The notes beneath the pieces were generated by a model. That model had not been told where the DNA came from. It ran no database searches and worked only from the letters and a program-made list of their open reading frames with translations. A stretch of DNA of 64,000 nucleotides from an uncultured Collinsella sp. (lineage in GTDB: Bacteria > Actinomycetota > Coriobacteriia > Coriobacteriales > Coriobacteriaceae): assembly GCA_900762355.1 (NCBI GenBank), contig CAAFGE010000043.1, positions 1 through 64,000 of the forward strand. The letters run 5' to 3'. The position numbers and the translations under genes were made by a program. The stretch's first letter is position 1. Every line of letters starts with the position of its first letter. This document shows, one piece after another, positions 15,949 through 25,107 of this stretch.

Positions 15949-18591
15949 ATGTTAGACCGTTTTACCGATCGCGCGCGCAAGGTCATGTCCATGGCCAAGC
16001 AAGAGGCGCTCGATCTGCACTCAAATAAGGTGGGCACCGAGCACCTGCTGCTTGCGCTCGCTAAGGAGGACGAGGGTATTGCCGCCGAGGCACTGCGCTC
16101 GCTCGATATCTCCTACGATGACATCATGGATACCCTCAAAGAGGTCCAGACCACGGTTCCCGAGCCCAGCGAGGAGACCGAGGCTGCCAAGCTCGCCTTT
16201 ACGCCGCTCGTCATCAGCGTGATGGAGCGCTCCTTCCGCGTGGCACGCGAGAACAACCAGACCTACGTTTCGACCGAGCACTTGCTGATCGGCATCGTCG
16301 AAGAGGGCAACGGCATGGCCATGGACATCCTCATGCGCCTGGGCGTGTCGTCTGCTTCCATTAAAAAGGCCATCGAAAAGCTCACTGCCAAGGATCAGGA
16401 CAAGAAGCGTCCGCTCGCTGGCGCTGGCGCTGGTCGTCCCGGTGCGGGCCTGCCGTTCTTTAGCGGCTCGGATGCCTCTCAGCAAAAGGGGAGCGGCACC
16501 GACACGCTCAAGCAGTTCGCCACCAACCTCACGCAAAAGGCGCGCGACGGCGAGCTCGATCCCGTGATTGGCCGCGAAAAGGAAGTCCAGCGCATGATGG
16601 AGATCCTTTCGCGCCGCACCAAGAACAATCCGCTTATCCTGGGCGACCCCGGCGTGGGCAAGACGGCCATCGTCGAGGGCCTGGCGCAGCAGATCGCAGC
16701 TGGCAACGTGCCCGAGAACCTCATGAACCAGAATATTTGGACGCTCGACCTGCCGGGCCTCGTTGCGGGCGCCAAGTATCGCGGTGAGTTTGAGGAGCGC
16801 CTCAAGAACGTGATCCAGGAGGCAACCGAAGCCGACGACGTCATCCTGTTTATCGACGAGATGCACACTATCATCGGTGCCGGTTCTGCCGAGGGATCCA
16901 TCGATGCGAGCTCCATGCTCAAGCCCGTGCTCGCGCGCGGTGCCTTCCAGATTATCGGCGCCACCACGGCCGAGGAGTTCCGCAAGTACCTCACCAAGGA
17001 CCCGGCCTTCGAGCGTCGCTTCCAGACCATTGATGTCGAGGAGCCGAGCGTCGAGGACACGGTCAAGATCCTGACCGCGCTCAAGCCGCGCTACGAGGAG
17101 CACCACCATGTGCGCTATACGCAGGGTGCTATCGAGGCCGCCGCGAACCTTTCCAACCGCTACATCCAGGATCGCTTCCTGCCCGATAAGGCCATCGACC
17201 TCATCGACGAGGCCGGTGCCCGCGCTCGCATCGCCGCGAATCGCGCGCCCGAGCCGGTGCGCGAGGCCGAGCATCGCATAGAGGAGCTCAAGGCCGCCGC
17301 GCAGGAGGCCACCGAGAGCGATGACATGAACAAGGCCGCCGAGATCACCGAGCAGCAGAAGGCCGCCGAGATTGAACTCGCCGAAGCCAAGGCCGCCTGG
17401 ACCGCCGAGCTCGACGCCAGCCCGCTCACCATCGACGTGAGTCAGATTGCCGACATCGTGTCCGTGACCTCTGGCGTGCCGGTTTCCTCGCTCACCGAGA
17501 GCGAGAGCCGTCGCCTGCTGCAGACCGAAAGCGTGCTCAAGACCCGCATTATCGGCCAGGACGAGGCCGTCGAGGCCGTCGCCAAGGCCGTGCGCCGCAG
17601 CCGCTCGCCGCTCAAGGACCCGCGTCGTCCCGGCGGCAGCTTTATCTTCCTGGGTCCCACCGGCACGGGCAAGACCGAGCTCGCCAAGACGCTCGCCGAG
17701 TACCTCTTTGGCAGCAAGGACGCGCTCATCAGCTTTGACATGTCGGAGTTCGGCAGCGAGTTCGAGGTCTCCAAGCTCATCGGTAGCCCTCCGGGCTACG
17801 TGGGCCATGACGAGGGCGGCCAGCTCACCAAGGCTGTGCGCCGTCACCCGTACTCGGTTGTGCTGTTCGACGAGATCGAGAAGGCGCACCCCGACATCTT
17901 CAACATTCTGTTGCAGGTGCTGGAGGAGGGTCGTCTGACCGATAGCCAAGGCAAGACGGTCGACTTCCGCAACACGGTGATCATCATGACGTCCAACGTG
18001 GGCGCCCGCGAGATCGCACAGGATGCGAGCGTTGGCTTTGGCACTACCGGCGAGCAGGGTCTCACGTCGAGTGAGATCCGTGGTCGCGCGATGGGCGAGC
18101 TCAAGCGCCTGTTCCGCCCCGAGCTGCTCAACCGTATCGACGACATTGTGGTGTTCCAGAAGCTCTCGGGCGAGAACCTTACCAAGATCGCTCACCTGCT
18201 GGTGGACGACCTGCGTCAGCGTTTGATTGCCAACGGCATGAACATCAAGCTCACCGATGCGGCCTATGACAAGATCGTGGCCGAGGGCACCGACCTCACC
18301 AACGGCGCGCGTCCGCTGCGTCGTGCTATCCAAAAGCTCATCGAGGACCCGCTGTCCGAGGAGCTTCTGGCCGGCGAGTGGGGCGAGGGCGATACCGTCC
18401 TGTGCGACGTGGCCGATGGCAAGTTTGTCTTTAGCCACGGTACGGGCGAGATCCCGGCGCCGCGCCCGGCGGGCGTACTCGGTGGCGATACCGCTCCGGC
18501 GGCACCGCATACCGGAAGCGCTGCTCCTGTGAGCAGTGGCGTGAGCTCGGGCCCCGGCGGCATGATGCAAGCCGGCTCTGGTGCGCTGTAG
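15949..18591 (+). CDS. clpC: AAA+ protease ATPase ClpC
   Basis: Unfolds damaged or tagged proteins and feeds them to ClpP. The 880-residue protein has the double N-terminal Clp repeat (about 1-145). The first ATPase domain has Walker [10 protein letters not shown] at about 232-240 and [16 protein letters not shown] Glu/Ala-rich middle coiled coil (about 410-485) follows, then the second ATPase domain with GPTGTGKTE near 569 and [16 protein letters not shown]. The middle region is short, as in ClpC rather than ClpB. The last ~40 residues are a Gly/Ala/Pro/Ser-rich tail, probably disordered. ATG follows AGAGGAAC. Single-gene unit closed by a terminator. Confidence 0.95.
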   Translation: MLDRFTDRARKVMSMAKQEALDLHSNKVGTEHLLLALAKEDEGIAAEALRSLDISYDDIMDTLKEVQTTVPEPSEETEAAKLAFTPLVISVMERSFRVARENNQTYVSTEHLLIGIVEEGNGMAMDILMRLGVSSASIKKAIEKLTAKDQDKKRPLAGAGAGRPGAGLPFFSGSDASQQKGSGTDTLKQFATNLTQKARDGELDPVIGREKEVQRMMEILSRRTKNNPLILGDPGVGKTAIVEGLAQQIAAGNVPENLMNQNIWTLDLPGLVAGAKYRGEFEERLKNVIQEATEADDVILFIDEMHTIIGAGSAEGSIDASSMLKPVLARGAFQIIGATTAEEFRKYLTKDPAFERRFQTIDVEEPSVEDTVKILTALKPRYEEHHHVRYTQGAIEAAANLSNRYIQDRFLPDKAIDLIDEAGARARIAANRAPEPVREAEHRIEELKAAAQEATESDDMNKAAEITEQQKAAEIELAEAKAAWTAELDASPLTIDVSQIADIVSVTSGVPVSSLTESESRRLLQTESVLKTRIIGQDEAVEAVAKAVRRSRSPLKDPRRPGGSFIFLGPTGTGKTELAKTLAEYLFGSKDALISFDMSEFGSEFEVSKLIGSPPGYVGHDEGGQLTKAVRRHPYSVVLFDEIEKAHPDIFNILLQVLEEGRLTDSQGKTVDFRNTVIIMTSNVGAREIAQDASVGFGTTGEQGLTSSEIRGRAMGELKRLFRPELLNRIDDIVVFQKLSGENLTKIAHLLVDDLRQRLIANGMNIKLTDAAYDKIVAEGTDLTNGARPLRRAIQKLIEDPLSEELLAGEWGEGDTVLCDVADGKFVFSHGTGEIPAPRPAGVLGGDTAPAAPHTGSAAPVSSGVSSGPGGMMQAGSGAL

Positions 18592-18616
18592 GGATTAAAC
18601 ATACCTTGTATAACGG

Positions 18617-18648
18617 GGGCGTTTCCGATAAGGAAGCGCCCTCATTTC
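18617..18648 (+). terminator. Terminator of clpC
   Basis: Ten-base stem (18617-18626 with 18632-18641) and a T-rich tail. Confidence 0.8.
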
Positions 18649-18673
18649 TATTGAAATGCGCTTCAATCTGCCG

Positions 18674-18704
18674 TGCTATACTAAAATCGAGATATAGTAT
18701 AGCA
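18674..18704 (+). promoter_or_regulatory. Operator/promoter of the RelB-PIN operon
   Basis: Perfect 10-base inverted repeat TGCTATACTA (18674-18683) and TAGTATAGCA (18695-18704). The TATACT inside the left arm is the likely -10 box, with TTGAAA at 18651-18656 as a weak -35. The right arm ends just before the ribosome site. This is the expected place for an autorepressing antitoxin to bind. Confidence 0.75.
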
Positions 18705-18715
18705 AAGGAGCTGAT

Positions 18716-19075
18716 ATGCCTACGTCAATACTCGACACGCGGCCAGTTCAGATGAACGTGCGTATAGATCGCCAGCTCAAAGAGGCGGGAGACGCCGTCC
18801 TGACTCATATTGGCATGACGCCGTCACAAGCCGTTCGGACACTTTGGGAGTATCTGGTCGTTAACGGACGCATGCCCTCGAAGGGAGACGCGGCGGCTCC
18901 GGTTTCTGACGGAGTGGAGCCCCGGCGCATGGAGTCAAGGGCCGCGCAAGGCAGCCATATCGTTCGCGATTCGTGCCTCAAATACGGCATCCCCATCCCT
19001 GAGTTCTCGGGAGACTATGACGACCTCTATGAGGAGGCCATGGCGGAGCGCTATCCCGAGTGGGTGGAACTATGA
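18716..19075 (+). CDS. RelB/DinJ-family antitoxin
   Basis: Antitoxin of a type II toxin-antitoxin pair: binds and neutralises the toxin and represses the operon. The 119-residue protein starts with a ribbon-helix-helix domain (MNVRIDRQLKEAGDAVLTHI, GMTPSQAVRTLWEYLV), the DinJ/RelB pattern. A C-terminal tail of about 50 residues ends in acidic and aromatic residues that would wrap the toxin. Start follows AAAGGAG. Its stop overlaps the toxin start (ATGA), so the two are translationally coupled. The partner is a PIN protein and not the usual RelE/YafQ fold. Confidence 0.82.
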   Translation: MPTSILDTRPVQMNVRIDRQLKEAGDAVLTHIGMTPSQAVRTLWEYLVVNGRMPSKGDAAAPVSDGVEPRRMESRAAQGSHIVRDSCLKYGIPIPEFSGDYDDLYEEAMAERYPEWVEL

Positions 19076-19593
19076 GCACAGAAGGCGTCCTCAAGCTGTT
19101 GATCGATACCAACGTATGGATGGATTATTTTTCCGGCAGGTCCGACCGTACGGCAAATGTCGTCCATCTGATCGAGATTGCCGACGCCTCGGAGCGGATT
19201 GCTCTGTTTGCCTCGTCGCTTTCGGTCAAAGACGTTTCATATCTTGTCTCGGCGGCAATCAAGCAGGAGTGCCGAAGAAAGACTGGCTCACTGAGCGATA
19301 ACGCCATTGCGGCGGCAGACGAAACGGCCTGGGCATGCGTTCGACAGATGCGCGAGCTAGCCCTCATCGCCCCGGTCGGTGCAGACGAGGTCTTCGACTC
19401 CTTTGTGTTCAAGTACCACCACAATGACTTTGAGGACGACCTGATGCTGGGCGTCGCCAATCGCATTGATGCCGATTACGTCGTGACGGAGGACAAGAAT
19501 CTTATTAAACATACCAATGGTGTATGCATTAATGTTCAACAGGCGTTGAGGTTGGTTGGGGGGTCCAACGTTCCCTCCGCACGGTCCGTCTAG
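19072..19593 (+). CDS. PIN-domain toxin, VapC-like
   Basis: Likely endoribonuclease toxin. The 173-residue protein has the PIN fold signature: LLIDTNVWMDYFSG near the N-terminus with the first metal-binding Asp, and EDDLMLGVANRIDADYVVTEDKN toward the end with the later acids. PIN toxins usually cut tRNA or rRNA. Start chosen at 19072 (MSTEGVLK) because ATG overlaps the antitoxin stop; a GTG at 19060 is possible. Substrate unknown. Confidence 0.8.
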   Translation: MSTEGVLKLLIDTNVWMDYFSGRSDRTANVVHLIEIADASERIALFASSLSVKDVSYLVSAAIKQECRRKTGSLSDNAIAAADETAWACVRQMRELALIAPVGADEVFDSFVFKYHHNDFEDDLMLGVANRIDADYVVTEDKNLIKHTNGVCINVQQALRLVGGSNVPSARSV

Positions 19594-19741
19594 CTTGCTT
19601 TACCTTGATAAAGTGGCGTTTCCTCACCGTTAGCCGATGATGCGAGGGCGCTCGGCGTTTTCGACTGGTTTATGCACGCAAAGTCTGGGAATATACAAGT
19701 CGCATGTCTTACTGTCTAACCAGTTGCGCCAAGGAGGCACC

Positions 19742-21199
19742 ATGGACTACAAGATTACCGGCTACGAGCCCGCCCAGCTGTTCCATTTCTTTGAGGAGGT
19801 CAGCGCGATCCCCCGTGGGTCTGGCAACGAGAAGGGCATCAGCGATTTCCTGGTCGCGTTTGCCAAGGAGCGCGGTCTCGATGTGTATCAGGACGAGGTC
19901 TACAACGTCATCATTCGCAAGCCCGCATCTGCCGGCGCCGAGAATGCCCCGACCGTCATGCTGCAGGGCCACATCGATATGGTGTGCGACAAGTTGGGCT
20001 CCGTTGAGCACGACTTTACGACCGACGGTATCGATTTGGTCGTCAAGGACGGCGTCCTCACCGCTAACGGCACCACTCTGGGCGCCGACAACGGTATCGC
20101 CGTCGCTCTGATGCTCACTGTTCTCGATGATGATTCGATCGTTCACCCTGCCCTCGAGTGCGTATTCACCACCGACGAGGAGACTGGCCTGGTCGGCGCC
20201 GAGACGCTCGACAAGTCCCAGATTAGCGCCCGCACCATGATTAACCTTGACTCCGAGGAAGAGGGCGTTGCCACCGTCAGCTGCGCCGGCGGCGTCGTTG
20301 TTACCTACACCTGCCCCATCGTGCGCGAGCACAAGACCGGCAGCACCTTCACGCTCGACATCTCCGGCCTACTGGGTGGTCATTCCGGCAGCGATATCAA
20401 CCTGGAGCGCGGCAACGGCAACCTCATCATGGCCCGCATCATCGACCGCCTGATGATCGCCGGCGAGCCCGCCATCGTTAGCTTTAACGGCGGCACTAAG
20501 GACAACGCCATCAACCGTGAGTGCAAGGCCGAGCTGGTTTACGCCGACCACGCTGCCGCCGAGGCCGCGGCCCAGATCGCAAAGGACATCATCGCCGACG
20601 TCACTGCCGAGCTCGAGGTCTTCGACCCCGGCTTTACCTGCACCGTCGAGATTGCCGACGACGCCGAGGTCGAGGCCATGGATCAGAAGTCCGCGCTTGC
20701 CCTCATCCGCGCCCTGCGTCTTGCCCCTAACGGCGTGATTCGCCGCAACGTTGCCACCGACGGCTCCGTCGAGGTTTCCTCCAACATCGGCGTGGTCGCC
20801 ACTTCCGACGACCAGGTCAAGATCATGCTGTCCCCGCGCTCCTCGATCACCTCGCTGCAGAACGAGTTCAAGGACCGCCTGCAGACGCTGGCCGATGTCT
20901 TGGGCTTCGACGCCAAGTTCGAGTTCGAGTATCCCGGCTGGAGCTATGCCGAGCATTCGCCGGTCCGCGACGTTTTTGTCGAGAGCTATCGCGAGCTCTT
21001 TGGCTCCGAGCTGCGCATCGAGTCCATTCACGCCGGCCTTGAGTGCGGTCTGTTTGCTGAGGCCCTGCACGGCCTGGACGCCATCGCCGTGGGCCCGACG
21101 CTCTCCGATGTCCACACCCCGGACGAGAGCATGGAGCTCGCTTCTGCCGAGCGCTTCTACGAGCTGCTCATCGACGTCCTCAAGCGCCTCGCTGCGTAA
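19742..21199 (+). CDS. pepD: Aminoacyl-histidine dipeptidase (M20)
   Basis: Cytosolic zinc dipeptidase that splits Xaa-His and other dipeptides. The 485-residue M20 metallopeptidase shows the metal-binding motifs GHIDMVCDK, LGADNGIAVAL and TTDEETGLVGAE, and a dimerisation insert in the middle with GLLGGHSGSDINLERGN. The N-terminus FHFFEEVSAIPRGSGNE is characteristic of PepD. The ATG at 19742 follows CCAAGGAGG; an earlier in-frame start at 19637 has no ribosome site. It ends at a strong terminator shared with hipA on the other strand. Confidence 0.92.
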   Translation: MDYKITGYEPAQLFHFFEEVSAIPRGSGNEKGISDFLVAFAKERGLDVYQDEVYNVIIRKPASAGAENAPTVMLQGHIDMVCDKLGSVEHDFTTDGIDLVVKDGVLTANGTTLGADNGIAVALMLTVLDDDSIVHPALECVFTTDEETGLVGAETLDKSQISARTMINLDSEEEGVATVSCAGGVVVTYTCPIVREHKTGSTFTLDISGLLGGHSGSDINLERGNGNLIMARIIDRLMIAGEPAIVSFNGGTKDNAINRECKAELVYADHAAAEAAAQIAKDIIADVTAELEVFDPGFTCTVEIADDAEVEAMDQKSALALIRALRLAPNGVIRRNVATDGSVEVSSNIGVVATSDDQVKIMLSPRSSITSLQNEFKDRLQTLADVLGFDAKFEFEYPGWSYAEHSPVRDVFVESYRELFGSELRIESIHAGLECGLFAEALHGLDAIAVGPTLSDVHTPDESMELASAERFYELLIDVLKRLAA

Positions 21200-21254
21200 A
21201 GGTTGCGCTAGCAGCAGTCCGAGCCACGTGCTAGCGGATTGCAGATGACATTAT

Positions 21255-21303
21255 GAGAGGGGGCACCCGAGCTTTTGCGATGGGTGCCCCCTCTCTTCTT
21301 TTA
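21255..21303. terminator. Bidirectional terminator between pepD and hipA
   Basis: Fourteen-base perfect arms (21255-21268 and 21282-21295) followed by a T-rich run. It lies between two converging genes and can serve both. A further 8-base pair of arms, CGCTAGCA and TGCTAGCG, surrounds 21207-21237. Confidence 0.88.
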
Positions 21304-21326
21304 AGAAATGGGAAATTGATTGGCGT

Positions 21327-22631
21327 CTAGCCCATATCCGCCCTGATGAGGTCGAGGGTGCGCTGGCAGTTTTCGCGGACGGGGCCGAGCATATGCTCGC
21401 GCAGGTCCGCCATGCCGGGCAGGTCGGCGTATTCGTCCATGACCTCTTCCATGCAAATGGGTACCTCGTAGGCGAGGTCCATCATGGTCGCAAAGCAAAA
21501 CTTCTCGGATAGCCCGGCATCGGTGAGCGCCGCCTCCAGCGCGGGGTTGCCCATACCGTGGTATCGGCGGATAGCGCCTGGACCGATGCGCCCCACACGA
21601 TTTTCGCCGCCAACGCTCATGGCCAGGCGTGCCCGACGTCGCATGCGCTCATACGCCAAACCCGACGCGACATCGTACATTCGAGCCATCATGGCTGCGC
21701 CGTCGTTTCCAAGGAGCAGGGAATAGTTTTTCGCATGCGCATCCGGTGCGCCGATAATGGCGTTGAAGAACAGTATCTGCGTAAACAGATATAGGTTAAG
21801 TTGATGGTGGCTCGTATTTACGAGGAGCTCTTGAATGTCGCGGGTGGTCGGGCCGCCGTCTGCCGTGTACTTTTGGGAGGGCATCACCCCAAGTGCCTGA
21901 CAGAGGTCTTCTTGATGTAGGCGCCTGATCGTTCCGTCTTCGACTTTCACGCGGTCATAGCGCTCAACAATGAGGGCAGGTTCGTCCTCAAACATACGAT
22001 ATTTGACGTTTGCCGTTGCGATACCGGCGCGCTGGGCGCTTTTCATGCAGACAAACTCATTGAGAGCCTCGAGTTTAAATCCGATAACGCCATTTTTGAA
22101 AATATGCGTTGTGGGCGAGGAGCCTATGCATTCGCACCAGCGGCCGTTTGTGAACGCGAGCGCGAATTTGCCCTGGTTGCCTCCAAGCGACCAACTTTCA
22201 TCTAGGCCCATCCACGATGCATCGCGGTCATCTCTGATCGACTTGAGACGGAGAGCAATTTCGTGGTCGTCTATAGGGCGGTATTCGCCAGCGCGATGCA
22301 GGACGGCATCGGCATCTTCTTCGGCACAAAACTGCACTCCGCCCGGACAGTCGAGTCCGATATGGCTGAGCAACGCAACGGGATTGTTGGGCCTAACGTC
22401 GAATTCGGCGGCAATCGCTTTTCGCTGGTCCTCGCTGTCGGGTAGAAGGCCAAACAGGTACGGATTCATGACCTGTTGTCCGTATGTGCGATTCGATACG
22501 GGTATGTTGGTCGATAGGGCTGGCCCGTCATAGTCATGATCGTAGGCAAAACTGGCCAGACCGCTCTCATCTTGCATGAGCGTTCCCGCAGGTACGCCGC
22601 AAATTATAGTCCGAAGCGTTTTGCTGGCCAT
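21327..22631 (-). CDS. hipA: HipA-type serine/threonine kinase toxin
   Basis: Toxin of a HipBA pair; the E. coli protein phosphorylates glutamyl-tRNA synthetase and drives persistence. The 434-residue protein has the N-subdomain and HipA kinase core. SWSLGGNQGKFAL contains the serine that is autophosphorylated in family members. TTHIFK is part of the ATP site, GAPDAHAKNYSLL holds the catalytic Asp and Asn, and YDVASGL the metal Asp. The ribosome site AGGGAGG sits inside the end of hipB, three bases before its stop codon. All catalytic motifs look intact. Confidence 0.9.
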   Translation of the reverse strand: MASKTLRTIICGVPAGTLMQDESGLASFAYDHDYDGPALSTNIPVSNRTYGQQVMNPYLFGLLPDSEDQRKAIAAEFDVRPNNPVALLSHIGLDCPGGVQFCAEEDADAVLHRAGEYRPIDDHEIALRLKSIRDDRDASWMGLDESWSLGGNQGKFALAFTNGRWCECIGSSPTTHIFKNGVIGFKLEALNEFVCMKSAQRAGIATANVKYRMFEDEPALIVERYDRVKVEDGTIRRLHQEDLCQALGVMPSQKYTADGGPTTRDIQELLVNTSHHQLNLYLFTQILFFNAIIGAPDAHAKNYSLLLGNDGAAMMARMYDVASGLAYERMRRRARLAMSVGGENRVGRIGPGAIRRYHGMGNPALEAALTDAGLSEKFCFATMMDLAYEVPICMEEVMDEYADLPGMADLREHMLGPVRENCQRTLDLIRADMG

Positions 22632-22634
22632 TGG

Positions 22635-23105
22635 CTACCTCCCTTTGGGCCTGGTTTGGTTAGATACGTTTGCGGCAATCGAGACTCCGAGATTGGACAT
22701 GGCGAAATCGGCGAAGGCCTTGTCGTAGAGCTCGGACGTAAAGGGGGTATCTGGAAGAGCTGGAATGGCTGCGCCGCGTCGGTTGCGATGGTGAAAACGT
22801 TGAGCGTGATGGCACCTGGGGGTGCTGCGAGGCAACGGATTGGCATGCGGGGCGTCGACTGGTCGCTCGTTTTTCGCTTCGCCGATATCCCCTTGAGCGG
22901 CGAGTGCCAGTCCAAGAGCATTGAAAATCGTCAGCAGCTTGTCGAGTCGAATGCCGGTGGCGTCTCCTAGCTCGAGCGATGCGAGCAGGCGCTCCGAAAC
23001 ACTGGCCGTTTTAGCGAGGGCGGCACGGGTGAGACCCTGAGCCTCGCGTGCCTGGCGCACGTAGATGCCAGCTTGGCGCGGTGTGGTGATGGGAAGGGTG
23101 TCCAC
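22635..23105 (-). CDS. hipB: HipB-type antitoxin, Xre HTH
   Basis: DNA-binding antitoxin that represses the operon and holds HipA inactive. The 156-residue protein carries an Xre-type helix-turn-helix in its first 70 residues (VRQAREAQGLTRAALAKTAS, LDKLLTIFNALG). The part from about 85 to 125 is rich in Pro, His and Arg and unlike any domain; a conserved-looking tail (YDKAFADFAMSNLG) follows. Whether the middle reflects an old double frameshift cannot be told here. GTG start at 23105 follows TTAGGAGAT. hipA begins 3 bases after its stop. Confidence 0.82.
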   Translation of the reverse strand: MDTLPITTPRQAGIYVRQAREAQGLTRAALAKTASVSERLLASLELGDATGIRLDKLLTIFNALGLALAAQGDIGEAKNERPVDAPHANPLPRSTPRCHHAQRFHHRNRRGAAIPALPDTPFTSELYDKAFADFAMSNLGVSIAANVSNQTRPKGR

Positions 23106-23118
23106 GGCGATCTCCTAA

Positions 23119-23189
23119 CGTGCAGACTTTTGCATATTAGTATGACATGCAAAAGTCTGCACGAAAAGGCCTCATGCAAAACTCTGCAT
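23119..23189 (-). promoter_or_regulatory. hipBA operator array
   Basis: A 17-base perfect inverted repeat, CGTGCAGACTTTTGCAT at 23119-23135 and its complement at 23147-23163, has an 11-base spacer. A third, shorter palindromic site ATGCAAAACTCTGCAT follows at 23174-23189. The sites lie 14 to 84 bases upstream of the hipB start and share the half-site ATGCAAAAgTCTGCA. This is the expected layout for cooperative HipB binding. Confidence 0.85.
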
Positions 23190-23233
23190 AAGGTCTTGTG
23201 CTGGCGTTGAGTTTTGAGCGATTGTGCTTGGCG

Positions 23234-23818
23234 TTACAGCGCCAAAATCCCCAGACGCTCAAGCAAGATCTTAAGCCCGATGAGGATGAGCACGACGCCA
23301 CCCACGATGGTGGCGGGTTTTTCGTAGCGCGCGCCAAAGGTGTGGCCGATCGCTACGCCGGCGACGGAGAAGATAAACGTTGTGACGCCGATAAGCGATA
23401 CGGCGGGAACGATGTCAACCGAGAGCGCCGCAAACGAGATGCCTACGGCTAGGGCGTCGATTGAGGTGGCGATGGCGAGGATCAGGTATTCTACCAGGTC
23501 AATCTTTTCGGCATCCTTGTCGTCGCCTTCGTTCTCATCTTCGTCTTCGGAAAAGGCTTCCCACAGCATTTTGCCGCCGATAAAGGCCAAAAGGATAAAG
23601 GCGATCCAATGGTCGATGGGTCCGATGATGCCCATGAATTGACTGCCGAGCGCCCATCCGATTACGGGCATGCCGGCCTGAAAGCCGCCAAAGAACAGGC
23701 CGAGCACTACGGCGACTTTAAGGTTGATTTTCTTCATGCCAAGGCCCTTGCAGATGGAAACGGCAAAGGCGTCCATCGAAAGGCCAACGGCGAGCAACAC
23801 GAGCTCTGCGAGTCCCAT
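23234..23818 (-). CDS. mntP: Manganese efflux pump MntP
   Basis: Six-helix membrane pump of the MntP family that exports Mn2+. The 194-residue protein shows the paired motifs LSMDAFAVSICKG near the N-terminus and TSIDALAVGISFA in the second half, each with the membrane Asp needed for transport. An acidic loop (EDEDENEGDDKD) lies between the halves. ATG at 23818 (minus) follows GAGAGGAAG. Upstream on the minus strand is a GAGGGAGTAG element reminiscent of a manganese riboswitch, but too little of the motif is recognisable to call it. Confidence 0.92.
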   Translation of the reverse strand: MGLAELVLLAVGLSMDAFAVSICKGLGMKKINLKVAVVLGLFFGGFQAGMPVIGWALGSQFMGIIGPIDHWIAFILLAFIGGKMLWEAFSEDEDENEGDDKDAEKIDLVEYLILAIATSIDALAVGISFAALSVDIVPAVSLIGVTTFIFSVAGVAIGHTFGARYEKPATIVGGVVLILIGLKILLERLGILAL

Positions 23819-24039
23819 AGTCTGGCTTCCTCTCTGCGGGCGAGCCCGATTACGCGACTACTCCCTCATTAATATGAGACCCGATGCTACCACATGAGCA
23901 GTCAAGAGAGCCTCGTCCCAAATGAGCTACCTAAGCTGTGTTCGCTCATTCTGTAAGCATCGGATTTCGCAAGCAACGCAGGGACAAACCGTGAGAAACT
24001 ATTTAGCGTTTATGGAGCGTATACGATGGGAGCGATGCC

Positions 24040-25107
24040 TTGGATAAGAACGAGCTGCAAAAGCGTATGGAACAGGCCATCCGCCTGACGGCACCTGGTC
24101 AGCCGATCCGCACCGCCCTCGACATGATCATCGCCGGTCACCTGGGCGCCCTTATCTGCGTCGGCGACACCGAAAACGTGCTCGCTGCCGGTAACGACGG
24201 CTTCCCGCTCAATATTTCGTTCACCTCGAACCGCCTGTTCGAGCTTTCCAAGATGGACGGCGCTATCGTTATCGATGGCGACCTCACCCAGATCCTGCGC
24301 GCCAACTTCCACCTCAATCCCGATCCCTCGCTTGCCACGAGCGAGACGGGCATGCGTCACCGCACCGCCGCTCGCATGTCGGTGCTCACCGATGCCATCG
24401 TAATCTCGGTCTCGGCCCGTCGTGCCGTCGTCAATGTGTACGTCCACGGCAAGAGCTACGAGATCCAGCCCGTCACCACCATCATGAGCTCGGTCAATCA
24501 GCTCGTAGCCACGCTCCAGACCACCCGTCAGTCGCTCGATCGCTCCTTGCTGCGCCTGACGGCCCTCGAGCTCGACGACTACGTCACGCTCGCCGACATT
24601 ACCGGTATTTTCTCGAGCTTCGAGATCATGCAGCAGGCAAAGACCGAGCTTAAGGATTGCATCGTCAAGCTGGGCAACCAGGGCAAGCTCGTGCAGATGC
24701 AGCTCGAGCAGCTCGCCGGCTCCAGCATGGATACCGAGTACGACCTGATGATTCGCGACTACGCGAGCGACTCATCCGAGGCAAACGCCGAGAAGATTCG
24801 CGCCGAGCTCGCTCGCATGACGCCTAAGGACCTGTCCGACCCGCAACACGTGGCGGCGGTTCTGGGCTATGACGACCTGGACGAGGACTCCGTCATGACG
24901 CCGCTGGGCCTGCGCACGCTTTCGCGTGTGTCCGTCGTGCGCGACGGCGTGGCCGAGAAGATCGTTGACGAGTACGGCTCGCTGCAGGAGCTCATGGACG
25001 ACATTAGCGAGGATCCGGAGCGCCTGGGCGACTTTGGCGTCAACAACCCTGCCATTCTTGCGGACTCGCTGTACCGCATGAAGGGCACCAAACAGGGGAA
25101 CGCATAA
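24040..25107 (+). CDS. disA: DNA-integrity scanning diadenylate cyclase DisA
   Basis: Makes the second messenger c-di-AMP from ATP and links its level to DNA damage. The 355-residue protein has the DAC domain with DGA (73-75) and RHR (106-108), a helical linker and a C-terminal helix-hairpin-helix DNA-binding region. A TTG start at 24040 is chosen: GGGAG lies 7 bases upstream, and the nearest ATG (24033) is in another frame. Its stop overlaps the ispD start (TAATG). Coupling of c-di-AMP synthesis to isoprenoid and translation genes is a conserved Gram-positive arrangement. Confidence 0.93.
   Translation: MDKNELQKRMEQAIRLTAPGQPIRTALDMIIAGHLGALICVGDTENVLAAGNDGFPLNISFTSNRLFELSKMDGAIVIDGDLTQILRANFHLNPDPSLATSETGMRHRTAARMSVLTDAIVISVSARRAVVNVYVHGKSYEIQPVTTIMSSVNQLVATLQTTRQSLDRSLLRLTALELDDYVTLADITGIFSSFEIMQQAKTELKDCIVKLGNQGKLVQMQLEQLAGSSMDTEYDLMIRDYASDSSEANAEKIRAELARMTPKDLSDPQHVAAVLGYDDLDEDSVMTPLGLRTLSRVSVVRDGVAEKIVDEYGSLQELMDDISEDPERLGDFGVNNPAILADSLYRMKGTKQGNA

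Noticed and set aside
16021..18570. 849-codon open frame on the strand opposite clpC
   Set aside because: It mirrors clpC codon by codon; long antisense frames are expected in GC-rich genes. No ribosome site or family match.
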